DNA of 64,000 nucleotides, from positions 62,001 through 126,000 of the forward strand of contig FCNA01000028.1 of the NCBI GenBank assembly GCA_900018345.1, read 5' to 3'. A program made the translations under genes and the position numbers. The DNA is from Clostridiales bacterium CHKCI006. Its GTDB lineage: Bacteria; Bacillota_I; Bacilli_A; Erysipelotrichales; Coprobacillaceae. This document shows positions 7,465-15,138 of the stretch, one piece after another (the stretch's first letter is position 1; each line of letters begins with the position of its first letter). The notes below the pieces were generated by a model. That model had not been told where the DNA came from and searched no databases. It saw only the letters and a program-made list of their open reading frames with translations.

Positions 7465-7989
7465 TTAGCGATAATTGGCATTGAAATGTTCGACCGCTTC
7501 ATTCACACCATCCACCACAGCGCCAGAAGTAATGGTCGCACCGGATAATGTATCTACGCCATCATCGATCGATGAAGCATCGAACTGACTAGTGAATTCT
7601 GAATCTGCAATACGCGAACCAAAACCAGAAGTCTCACCTGAATAATTGATTGGAACAAAGCCCTGATAAGTGCCATCCGTATTGATTCCGACCATGAAGG
7701 TTACTTCATCTCCATAACCCTGGACTGCACACTGATAAACATAGCCTGCAACAGCGCCGTCTTTATTGACACTATAAATAGAGGTGATTGCCGTCTCTTC
7801 AGGAAGCTCGGCATCCACTGGTTCAAAGGTTTCGCCCTCACCATATAAAACACTTAAACTTTCCTGAACAGCGGCAATTTGCTGCTGCTCAATAATTGGT
7901 GCAGTCAGATCATTGACATAAGAGAGCATGAGTCCGGATAAGCCACTGATCACTGCTAAGAATACAGCTAATTTTAAAATTTTACCCAT
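7465..7989 (-). CDS. rnfG: Rnf electron transport complex subunit G (covalent FMN subunit)
   Basis: 174 residues: one N-terminal membrane helix (about 5-23) followed by an extracytoplasmic FMN-binding domain. The flavin attachment motif DTLSGATITS lies at residues 146-155, with Thr152 the expected phosphoester-linked residue. The GFGSRIADSEFTSQFD stretch before it is also typical. ApbE encoded 3 kb further on would load the FMN. GGAGG ribosome site upstream of ATG 7989. Confidence 0.95.
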   Translation of the reverse strand: MGKILKLAVFLAVISGLSGLMLSYVNDLTAPIIEQQQIAAVQESLSVLYGEGETFEPVDAELPEETAITSIYSVNKDGAVAGYVYQCAVQGYGDEVTFMVGINTDGTYQGFVPINYSGETSGFGSRIADSEFTSQFDASSIDDGVDTLSGATITSGAVVDGVNEAVEHFNANYR

Positions 7990-8003
7990 ACGATGCTAAC
8001 CTC

Positions 8004-9431
8004 CTATTGCACACTGTCCAAAGCGCCACGAATCGCATTGATGATCCCATTCGTCGTTTTGGTTGCACCTGTTGTCGTATCTAAGCCATCCAGATCAGCC
8101 TTCGTGAAGCTGCCGTTTAAGATCGTATCATAGAAAACTTGGGCTTTTTCGTTCAGCATCGGACCCGACCCTGCTTCAATCAGGTCACGGCCATAGCCAC
8201 GTGTTTCACCCTGGTAATCAATGACATCGACAGAAATAGCATCCCCATCAATAAAGACTTGAACCGTTAATGGTGACGCATTCGAGAATCCCGTTGCCTT
8301 CACTGTGATCGACTGATCCGTCTGTTCAACGATTTCGGCTGTAATTGGTTCAGGTTCCTGCATGCTTTCAGGTAGTTTCAGACTCGTACTGATAGCACCG
8401 ATCACGGCTGTCGCTAAGATGACATAACCGATAATGATTCCATATTGTCTAGCCTGATGCTGGTCAGTCCGTCCTAAAGTGACATTATCGATCATTGGTG
8501 TCAGCATATTCATGATCAGAATAGAGAATAAGACACCTTCTGGATAGTTCGCTTTTAAACGAATCAGCATCGTGATAAAGCCTAAAGAAATACCATAGAT
8601 GATCTTGCCTAATGGGCTGGTTGGTGAAGTGACTGGATCAGTCGCCATAAAGATGGCACCAAAAGCGACACCACCAATCGCAATATGCGTTAAGGCCGTC
8701 TGAATTGGGTCCAGTCCACAGATAGCGCCCTGGCAAGCCCCCATGATCAAGACTGTACCTAAATAAGCAACCGGAATACGCCAGTCAAATACTTTACGGA
8801 TTGCTAAGAACACACCGGCAAGCAAGATCAAGATCGTGCATGTTTCGCCCAATGCCGCCGAATACATACCTGTAAAGAGCGTTGGCAGATCAGTGGTGAT
8901 CGTCCCCACCCAGTTCGTCTGATTCAAAGCAGTCGTTGGAGTGACGCTAGAAATGATATCCGGTGCATTCGTGCCCAGATAACTCGTCAGGCTCGAACCA
9001 AAAGAAAGATGCACAACGACACGTCCAACTAAAGCTGGGTTAAAGATATTCTGACCAAAGCCACCGTAGATCAGCTTACCAAAGAAGATGGCAATCACGG
9101 CACCGATGGCCACAACATATAAAGGTGTTCCAATTGGCAGGGTCAGAGCAAAAAGCAGTGCCGTTACCCAGCCAAATGAATAACGCATTTCCGTCAGCAC
9201 ATTTTTCTTTTTGCTCACAGCAAAGAAAATGGCTTCTGTCAAAGCAGCTGCAACTAAGGCAACCGCATAGATTTCAATTGCTTTAATTAAATAATCGGTT
9301 CCCACTGTTGAAAAATAATAGAGTGAGAAAATAACAATCGCTAAAATGGCAATCGTCAGATCACGCATGATGCGTGGTGTGCTTAATTTCTGACGATAGT
9401 TTGGCGAGGTTCTTTTTAAAGTAATCTTCAT
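8004..9431 (-). CDS. rnfD: Rnf subunit D fused to a C-terminal FMN-binding domain
   Basis: 475 residues, against about 310-350 for ordinary RnfD. Residues 1 to about 360 are the RnfD membrane domain (FGKLIYGGFGQNIFNPALVGR; MATDPVTSPTSPLGKIIYG). The region VTPTTAL near 163-169 stands where RnfD carries its covalent FMN Thr. After the last span, residues about 370-475 form a soluble domain with YQGETRGYGRDLIEAGSGP and the attachment-like motif DTTTGATKTT (451-460), which is an FMN-binding domain of the RnfG kind. The frame is continuous with no sign of an assembly fusion. Start after GGAGGGAACTGGA. Confidence 0.92.
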   Translation of the reverse strand: MKITLKRTSPNYRQKLSTPRIMRDLTIAILAIVIFSLYYFSTVGTDYLIKAIEIYAVALVAAALTEAIFFAVSKKKNVLTEMRYSFGWVTALLFALTLPIGTPLYVVAIGAVIAIFFGKLIYGGFGQNIFNPALVGRVVVHLSFGSSLTSYLGTNAPDIISSVTPTTALNQTNWVGTITTDLPTLFTGMYSAALGETCTILILLAGVFLAIRKVFDWRIPVAYLGTVLIMGACQGAICGLDPIQTALTHIAIGGVAFGAIFMATDPVTSPTSPLGKIIYGISLGFITMLIRLKANYPEGVLFSILIMNMLTPMIDNVTLGRTDQHQARQYGIIIGYVILATAVIGAISTSLKLPESMQEPEPITAEIVEQTDQSITVKATGFSNASPLTVQVFIDGDAISVDVIDYQGETRGYGRDLIEAGSGPMLNEKAQVFYDTILNGSFTKADLDGLDTTTGATKTTNGIINAIRGALDSVQ

Positions 9432-9444
9432 TCCAGTTCCCTCC

Positions 9445-10761
9445 CTATTTCTTCTTCAGTGCGTTTTTCTTAATGTTGGCAAGATTCAAACGACGTTTTG
9501 CCTTAACGACAAAATCCGTTACCTCGATCTTTGAAGGACATGTATAAGTACACATACCACATTCAATACAACGCATGACATCTAATTTTTCCATCATATC
9601 AATATTGGCTGCTTTTTCAGCCTGCATGATCTTGACAGGCTGCAGACGGGATGGACAGTTTTCTGTACACATACCGCATTTCAAACAAGCCAATGTTCTT
9701 GTTTCTTCTTTGATCAGGCAGGTAATACCATTCGTATAAGAACAGATCACAAACTGATCGTTCATGACAGATTTACCCATCATTGGTCCACCGCTTAAAA
9801 GCCAGCCTTCCGGCGCATCTGCGTAACCGCCAATCTTCTCCACAATATAATTGACAGGTGTACCGACCGCAACCTCTACGTTTTGCGGATCTTTGAATCC
9901 GTTTCCAGAGAAAGTCACGACACGTTGGGTAATCCCTTCCCCTAAACGAATCCCTTTCGAAAGCGCAATCGCTGTTGAGGCATTGTTGACAATGACGCCT
10001 ACTTCGGCAGGTAAACGATCATATTCTTTTTTCATCAGCACACGAACAAGCACGCGTTCCCAACCCATCGGATAGTTATCAGGAACTTCCTTCACTTCGA
10101 TGTGACGATGACTTTTCGCTTCATTTTGCAGCAATTCCAACAAATCAGGTTTATGTTCCTTGATTGCGATGATTGCTTTGGAAGCCCCCGCTGCTTTCAG
10201 CATGAACTCCGTACCATCAAAAAGCGCAGAAATATCCCGCTTCATTGACAAGTGGTCACTTGTTAAGAACGGTTCACATTCTACTCCGTTAATCAGGAGT
10301 GTATCAATGCCCTCAGGATGTCCATATTTCACATATGTCGGGAAGCCTGATCCACCCAGTCCGACAAGGCCGAGCTCCTTCATGGCATCCACGATCTCCT
10401 GCTGACTTAAAGCATCAGGATCAGCGATATCCAGAACCTTGACACGATCCTCCTTATGGTTATTTTCGATCACAATGTGATTTTGCGGACGTCCTGTAAT
10501 GTGCATTCTTTTTTCAATGCCTTTGACTGTCCCACAAACGGGTGAGTAAATTGGTACATACATGTCTTTACGTACGGCAAGTCTTGTACCGATCACCACT
10601 TCGTCGCCTTCTTTTACCAGAACATCAAACTGTGTAGCTGTTCCAATAACCAATGGAATGTAGACAACATCTGGTGTTTCAATGGATAAGATTGGTTTAT
10701 CTTTGGTGAGACCTTTTTGTCCATCAAGCTTAGTACGCCCTTTTCCTGACAAAATTGTCAT
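9445..10761 (-). CDS. rnfC: Rnf electron transport complex subunit C
   Basis: About 438 residues from ATG 10761, which has GGAGGGGAATAT directly before it; an ATG seven codons earlier has no such site. The N-terminal domain contains GLVGLGGSGFPTYVK (NADH/flavin-site region of RnfC/NuoF-like folds) and INGVECEPF. The C-terminal part carries two [4Fe-4S] motifs, CLKCGMCTENCPS and CIECGMCTYTCPS. It is the peripheral subunit that hands electrons between NAD and the clusters. First gene of the rnf run, behind its own promoter. Confidence 0.96.
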   Translation of the reverse strand: MTILSGKGRTKLDGQKGLTKDKPILSIETPDVVYIPLVIGTATQFDVLVKEGDEVVIGTRLAVRKDMYVPIYSPVCGTVKGIEKRMHITGRPQNHIVIENNHKEDRVKVLDIADPDALSQQEIVDAMKELGLVGLGGSGFPTYVKYGHPEGIDTLLINGVECEPFLTSDHLSMKRDISALFDGTEFMLKAAGASKAIIAIKEHKPDLLELLQNEAKSHRHIEVKEVPDNYPMGWERVLVRVLMKKEYDRLPAEVGVIVNNASTAIALSKGIRLGEGITQRVVTFSGNGFKDPQNVEVAVGTPVNYIVEKIGGYADAPEGWLLSGGPMMGKSVMNDQFVICSYTNGITCLIKEETRTLACLKCGMCTENCPSRLQPVKIMQAEKAANIDMMEKLDVMRCIECGMCTYTCPSKIEVTDFVVKAKRRLNLANIKKNALKKK

Positions 10762-10798
10762 ATATTCCCCTCCACTTCTCATAATATTTCCACGTACT

Positions 10799-10826
10799 AT
10801 TATATCATTCCTCTATTTAATTGCAA
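10799..10826 (-). promoter_or_regulatory. sigma-A type promoter of the rnf operon
   Basis: On the minus strand TTGCAA (10821-10826), 16 bases, TATAAT (10799-10804), located about 40 bases before the rnfC start. Confidence 0.75.
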
Positions 10827-10867
10827 ATGCAAATCAGTTATTTTCACATCTTGCTAAAGAAACAAAA

Positions 10868-10902
10868 AAACCATTATGCGAGATCTAATCGCATAATGGT
10901 CG
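10868..10902 (-). terminator. intrinsic terminator of the RlmD-like gene
   Basis: Long stem ACCATTATGCG / CGCATAATGGT with a 9-base loop, followed on the minus strand by a run of seven T. It overlaps the stop codon at 10874. Confidence 0.9.
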
Positions 10903-12199
10903 TTAAAGTCGAGCCGTTCGGTGCTCCATCAAGGTTCACGATCTTAGCAAGACGATAATTTTCTTTCAATTCTCCAGCCATTTTGGCCATAGTTGAGAGA
11001 TGATCACCAAATAAAAGAATGTGGCGTGTAGTGGAAAGACGCAAATTCGAAATAAAATGCGGATCATATTTTGCCTCTCGCACATGGACCATGACCAGAT
11101 CAAAATGTCTGGCTTTACATAATGTTGGGAATAAGATATCCATTTTACCTGATTCATAATTCACATTCATCCGGCCCATCAAACGCACATTGTTCATCGC
11201 ATCCACAATGTCCCCTTTGCGTTCATCAATTCCCTTAATGACATAGCGTTCATCCAAACCTAAGCTATATAAACCAATACCGCTGTTCACTTCTAAAATA
11301 GACAGCGTATCCTCCGGAATCATGTCCGCAATCTCTTTGGCTACACGAACGGCATGCTGACGGTAGACAGGGAAATCATCTTTAGGAGATATCGTAAATG
11401 TTTTTTGCATAAAATACTGTTCAATCGTGGCTTTACCGAATTTCTTTTCGTATTTACCGGCTTCAAAATCCTGTTTCTTTGAAGTGTTCACACAAACATA
11501 AATGGAAATGACACCTTCAATACGGCTCATGGCTTCTAAAGCGCGATCCGGGATCCGATCTTCACCCGTTACAAAGATCAGCTGTAAGCCGGCATCAAAT
11601 TCACGCACTGTCAAAAAGCGTAATCCTTTTCTCTTCAGTTCGTCATAAGCATGTAAATGCAGTTCACTGAAAAGCAACTCAAGTTCTGTCAAACAGCTGT
11701 TGATGCGTTTAGACTGCATCGGGCAGCGGCTCATTAATGACAAATACTTGGATTCTCTTTGATAGATACCAAACACAACACGATCATCAAATTTAATGAT
11801 TGGTAAACGCACGATATTGCGTACAGCTAAGCGCTGACTGGAAGCTTTGACCGGTTCGATCGGTACACGAACATTTTCCTTACCAATATATTTATTCAAA
11901 GTATCTTTGACCAACTGATGCTTGCTGGTTAATTGTGCTTGATAATCCATGATCATCAGTGGACAGCCTAGACACTTTCCTTGCTGATAGCATTTTGGGC
12001 GCACGCGGTCTTTAGAACGGGAAACGACCTTGACCAGTTCACCAATTTTATAAGTTGGTTCATCGCGCACGATCTCAATCTCCACTACTTCACGTGGGAG
12101 TGCCCCTTGCACAAATGTAATTTTTTTATCTAAATAAGCGATTCCTTCGCCGTTAATACCTAATTTTTTAATTTCAGCAGTCACTGTTTTTCTGACCAT
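10874..12199 (-). CDS. RlmD/RlmCD-family (TrmA-type) protein with degenerate methyltransferase site
   Basis: 441 residues. An N-terminal TRAM domain (about 1-58) is followed by an Fe-S motif C-x5-C-x2-C (KCYQQGKCLGC) with a later candidate fourth Cys, as in 23S rRNA m5U methyltransferases. The SAM-site region is recognisable but altered (EVNSGIGLYSLGL where the family has DxYCGxGxFSL). The DPPR motif is replaced by VHVREAK. The catalytic Cys motif (YVSCNP in the family) reads LLFGDH, and the HVE base motif reads STLTT. So the fold appears kept while the nucleophile and base are gone. I infer an RNA-binding protein or a methyltransferase that has lost activity. The frame is intact; start ATG 12199 after AAGGGTAATCG. 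Confidence 0.8.
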   Translation of the reverse strand: MVRKTVTAEIKKLGINGEGIAYLDKKITFVQGALPREVVEIEIVRDEPTYKIGELVKVVSRSKDRVRPKCYQQGKCLGCPLMIMDYQAQLTSKHQLVKDTLNKYIGKENVRVPIEPVKASSQRLAVRNIVRLPIIKFDDRVVFGIYQRESKYLSLMSRCPMQSKRINSCLTELELLFSELHLHAYDELKRKGLRFLTVREFDAGLQLIFVTGEDRIPDRALEAMSRIEGVISIYVCVNTSKKQDFEAGKYEKKFGKATIEQYFMQKTFTISPKDDFPVYRQHAVRVAKEIADMIPEDTLSILEVNSGIGLYSLGLDERYVIKGIDERKGDIVDAMNNVRLMGRMNVNYESGKMDILFPTLCKARHFDLVMVHVREAKYDPHFISNLRLSTTRHILLFGDHLSTMAKMAGELKENYRLAKIVNLDGAPNGSTLTTIMRLDLA

Positions 12200-12984
12200 C
12201 GATTACCCTTCCTTTCCATATATTCATGATGTCGCACAGCACTCAAGCTAATGCCAAAATAAATCACATTACTCATCCAATTTAAAATAATCAACACTGC
12301 GGCAATGCTTGCGAGAGGACCATATAGATTGGTGTAAGTAGAAATGTTGAAAAAAGCTTCGTAAAAGATCAGCAAAGCCATAATTCCAATCGTTGAAACA
12401 AGACTTCCTAGATACACATCAATCAAACGGGGTACATCTGAAGGAACGATCAAATTAATGAGCAGCATAAGCCCGTGAATAGCCAAAAACGTCAAAAGAT
12501 AACGCGAGAATGGCACCAGGGACAAGGTACTGATCACAAATCCAACACCAGGTAAAAATCCAATCAGCAACACCAAAAAGACCACAATCAACAAAAAAAA
12601 GAGAGTATTGACAACCGCACTAAAGCGCGATTTTACATAACGTGTCTGCTTATTCGTAAAACCATACAGCCGATCTGAGACCTGCTTCATCTTAAAAATG
12701 CCTCGGCTCGAAATAAGCAAACACATAATAATCGTAAAGATGGAGATATAACTCACATCTTTTTGCTGCATGAATGCAATCAGCTGGGCTGTCAGATCAT
12801 CTGAAAAGAATTGCAGTAACAGCGTTTCAAACTTTAAGACATCTAAATGCAGCCAATTTAAGAGAATGACTAACAGAGTTAAAGAAGGTACAACAGATAA
12901 AAGTAGATAATACGATAGACTCGTCGTGTCACTGGATTTGACTTCCAGACGAAATAATCGTAATGCCTTCAGCAGTTGATCCAT
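12181..12984 (-). CDS. YihY/BrkB-family inner membrane protein
   Basis: 267 residues with six membrane spans. The opening SYYLLLSVVPSLTLLVILL and the later VYLGSLVSTIGIMALLIFYEAFFN with YGPLASIAAVLIILNWM are the YihY/virulence factor BrkB pattern. Function in the family is poorly known (the older RNase BN label is wrong). It overlaps the start of the RlmD-like gene by 19 bases, so the two are cotranscribed and probably coupled. AGGAGGTAAGCG precedes ATG 12984. Confidence 0.88.
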   Translation of the reverse strand: MDQLLKALRLFRLEVKSSDTTSLSYYLLLSVVPSLTLLVILLNWLHLDVLKFETLLLQFFSDDLTAQLIAFMQQKDVSYISIFTIIMCLLISSRGIFKMKQVSDRLYGFTNKQTRYVKSRFSAVVNTLFFLLIVVFLVLLIGFLPGVGFVISTLSLVPFSRYLLTFLAIHGLMLLINLIVPSDVPRLIDVYLGSLVSTIGIMALLIFYEAFFNISTYTNLYGPLASIAAVLIILNWMSNVIYFGISLSAVRHHEYMERKGNRWSEKQ

Positions 12985-13036
12985 CGCTTACCTCCTTTGC
13001 AGGCCAACTATTGATTAATCAATTTGAATCAAAACT

Positions 13037-13065
13037 ATTATACAACATGGAAAGGTCCTTGTCAA
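13037..13065 (-). promoter_or_regulatory. consensus sigma-A promoter before yihY
   Basis: TTGACA (13060-13065), 17 bases, TATAAT (13037-13042) on the minus strand, a perfect consensus. It should drive the YihY and RlmD-like genes. Confidence 0.85.
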
Positions 13066-13096
13066 ACTAGCCGAACATCCGTCTCTTTTTTACATT

Positions 13097-13132
13097 TTTA
13101 GAAAAACAGGAAACCCTAATGACTTCCTGTTT
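13097..13132 (-). terminator. intrinsic terminator of the D,D-carboxypeptidase gene
   Basis: Stem AAACAGGAA (13104-13112) / TTCCTGTTT (13124-13132), then TTTTTC on the minus strand. The gene's TAG stop lies in the loop. Confidence 0.85.
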
Positions 13133-14324
13133 GATGACGTGATTGGATCCTGCCGCTGGCAATATAAAGAAGTACTCCTGATAAGAGCACGATGCTTACT
13201 CCCTCCAGAAAGCAAGTAAAGGCGATTGAAGAGACAACGAACCCCTGGCTATATACCGCAACCGAGCCGATTTCTGTACCATCCACAAGTATATGAATAT
13301 CCCCTAAATGGCTCTGATTCCCTATCAGTACATGTGCCGATTCCCACTCCAGCTGATAAGTTTGATCATCAGGCAGCGTAAACCCGCTCAGGCTGCTCGT
13401 TTCATGAAATTGAAGCGCTCCATCCAAAGTCAGATATTGTGCTTGCAAAGGCTGCAGCATCTCTTCATATAATGACCGTTCTACCTTGATGTATTGACTA
13501 TTGGCAAGGGTATTGGTAAAGAGGTCATGAATGTGCGTCGTTCGTGTCAACGTGTCATGCTCATTGAGAACAACAACGATGAGACCCTGACCCTCCTTCT
13601 CATAATAAGCGACCATGCAATTGCCGGCCTGATCGGTAAAACCGGTCTTAGCACATTGGATCCCGTCAATATAATAAGCAGAATCCTTCTGTAAAAGCGG
13701 ATTTAATTGTTTGAGCTCTCGTTCGACGTGCTGATTGGTCTTGGGGATCGTATACGTATCTAAACTTAACCAGTATCGAAATCCCTGTACCCCGATACAA
13801 TAGCGCATCAACTGAGCAAGATCACTGGCTGTTGTATAATGCTCCGGATCATGCAGTCCATTCGTTGTCACAAAATGCGTATTTTGTAAGCCCAGTTCAC
13901 TGACCTTCTGATTCATTCGATTCACGAAGGCTTCCTGACTGCCATCTATCAGCTGGGCGATCCCGTTGCAGGCTTCGTTGGCTGACCAGAGCGATGCAGC
14001 AGCAATCAGATCGCGCAAGCGCACTTCTTCACCCGGATACATCTCCGCATCGCTACAGTCCCACTCGACACGATCACGGACATGCTCATCCAAAACAACT
14101 GTCTGATCCAAATTGCCATACTCTAAAGCTAAAGCAATGGTCAGAATCTTCGTTGTACTGGCTGGATAATACTTTTCATCTGCATGCTGACTTTCTAAAA
14201 TGACCCCTGTATTCGCATCCATGACGACATAGGCCGGCTCCTTGCTGTCATCTGCCAGGCAGGTCACAGGCGCAAGGAACACCATGACCATAGTCATCAG
14301 AATCATTCCTAAACGTTTAATCAT
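13116..14324 (-). CDS. dacF: D-alanyl-D-alanine carboxypeptidase (low-molecular-weight PBP)
   Basis: About 402 residues from ATG 14324 (MIKRLGMILM), which gives a proper signal peptide ending near the VTCLADDS region. Serine-PBP motifs are in order: SxxK as ASTTKI (near 55), SxN as WSANEACN (about 110), KTG as CAKTGFTDQAG (about 200). A C-terminal beta-rich domain and a final membrane helix (VSSIAFTCFLEGVSIVLLSG) with a basic tail hold it on the outside of the membrane. It trims the pentapeptide of peptidoglycan. The start overlaps the upstream HAD gene by 8 bases. The dacF symbol is by similarity of layout only. Confidence 0.9.
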   Translation of the reverse strand: MIKRLGMILMTMVMVFLAPVTCLADDSKEPAYVVMDANTGVILESQHADEKYYPASTTKILTIALALEYGNLDQTVVLDEHVRDRVEWDCSDAEMYPGEEVRLRDLIAAASLWSANEACNGIAQLIDGSQEAFVNRMNQKVSELGLQNTHFVTTNGLHDPEHYTTASDLAQLMRYCIGVQGFRYWLSLDTYTIPKTNQHVERELKQLNPLLQKDSAYYIDGIQCAKTGFTDQAGNCMVAYYEKEGQGLIVVVLNEHDTLTRTTHIHDLFTNTLANSQYIKVERSLYEEMLQPLQAQYLTLDGALQFHETSSLSGFTLPDDQTYQLEWESAHVLIGNQSHLGDIHILVDGTEIGSVAVYSQGFVVSSIAFTCFLEGVSIVLLSGVLLYIASGRIQSRHQTGSH

Positions 14325-15138
14325 GAAGCACGAACCTCTCAATCGCCTCGGCGACAGCACCCTGACTAAAATCTTTGGTTGTCACTACATCCGCTGCTTC
14401 CTTCACATCCGGCAAAGCATTCTGCACCGCAATGCCCAGTCCTGCCATTTTGATCATCTCCATATCATTTTCATTATCTCCAATGGCGATCGTCTTTTCT
14501 AAAGGAATGCCTAAATAACGGGCCAGCCAGGCAAGGGCCTGTCCTTTATTGACACCGGGAGCATTAAATTCCAGATAGCGCATGGACGAGTAACTGACAG
14601 CCACCCGATCACGTGTCAAAGGTTCCATTTGTCTAGCCACTTCCCTTAAATAAGGCATATCACATTTTTGAAAAATGATCTTGGCAATGCGCATGTCCTT
14701 CGTAAAAGACATATCAAAATCTTCAATGACTTTAAAATTCGCCTTTTGTTTGATCTTCCGGTCGATCTCATCCTGATTGGCATGAAACAGAAAACAGCCT
14801 TCAGGTGTAAAGATCTCCATACAGACATCCAGGTGCTTGCCAAAATCAAAGAGTTCTTTGACTAACGCATACTCCATTCCCTGAAATAAAATCTCCTGAA
14901 AGGTTCCCGTCGTGACGATCATCCCGCCATTAAAAGCGATGATATAATCCTCGTCCGATTGATCCATCTCGAGTTCATGCAGGATCTCACGGGTCATCTC
15001 ATAGCCCCGTCCTGTTGCCGGAATAAACTTTAAGCCTTTTTTTCTGGCCAGTGCGATCGCCTGACGATTGATTGGGGGAACATGATGATCGCTTGTTAAT
15101 AAGGTTTCATCCAGATCAGAAAACATCAGCTCATACAT
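14317..15138 (-). CDS. HAD-superfamily (Cof-type) phosphatase
   Basis: 273 residues from ATG 15138 (MYELMFSDLDETLLTSD), preceded by AAGGGGG; longer versions of the frame run back into ligA. Motif I is FSDLDETLL, motif II is the ATGRGYEM region, and the late IAIGDNENDMEMIKMAGLGIAV is motif IV. It is a sugar/coenzyme phosphate phosphatase of unknown substrate. It overlaps ligA by 8 bases and the carboxypeptidase gene by 8 bases, so ligA, this gene and the carboxypeptidase gene form one tight transcription unit. It is a second, distant paralogue of the HAD gene at 1.7-2.5 kb. Confidence 0.88.
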   Translation of the reverse strand: MYELMFSDLDETLLTSDHHVPPINRQAIALARKKGLKFIPATGRGYEMTREILHELEMDQSDEDYIIAFNGGMIVTTGTFQEILFQGMEYALVKELFDFGKHLDVCMEIFTPEGCFLFHANQDEIDRKIKQKANFKVIEDFDMSFTKDMRIAKIIFQKCDMPYLREVARQMEPLTRDRVAVSYSSMRYLEFNAPGVNKGQALAWLARYLGIPLEKTIAIGDNENDMEMIKMAGLGIAVQNALPDVKEAADVVTTKDFSQGAVAEAIERFVLHD

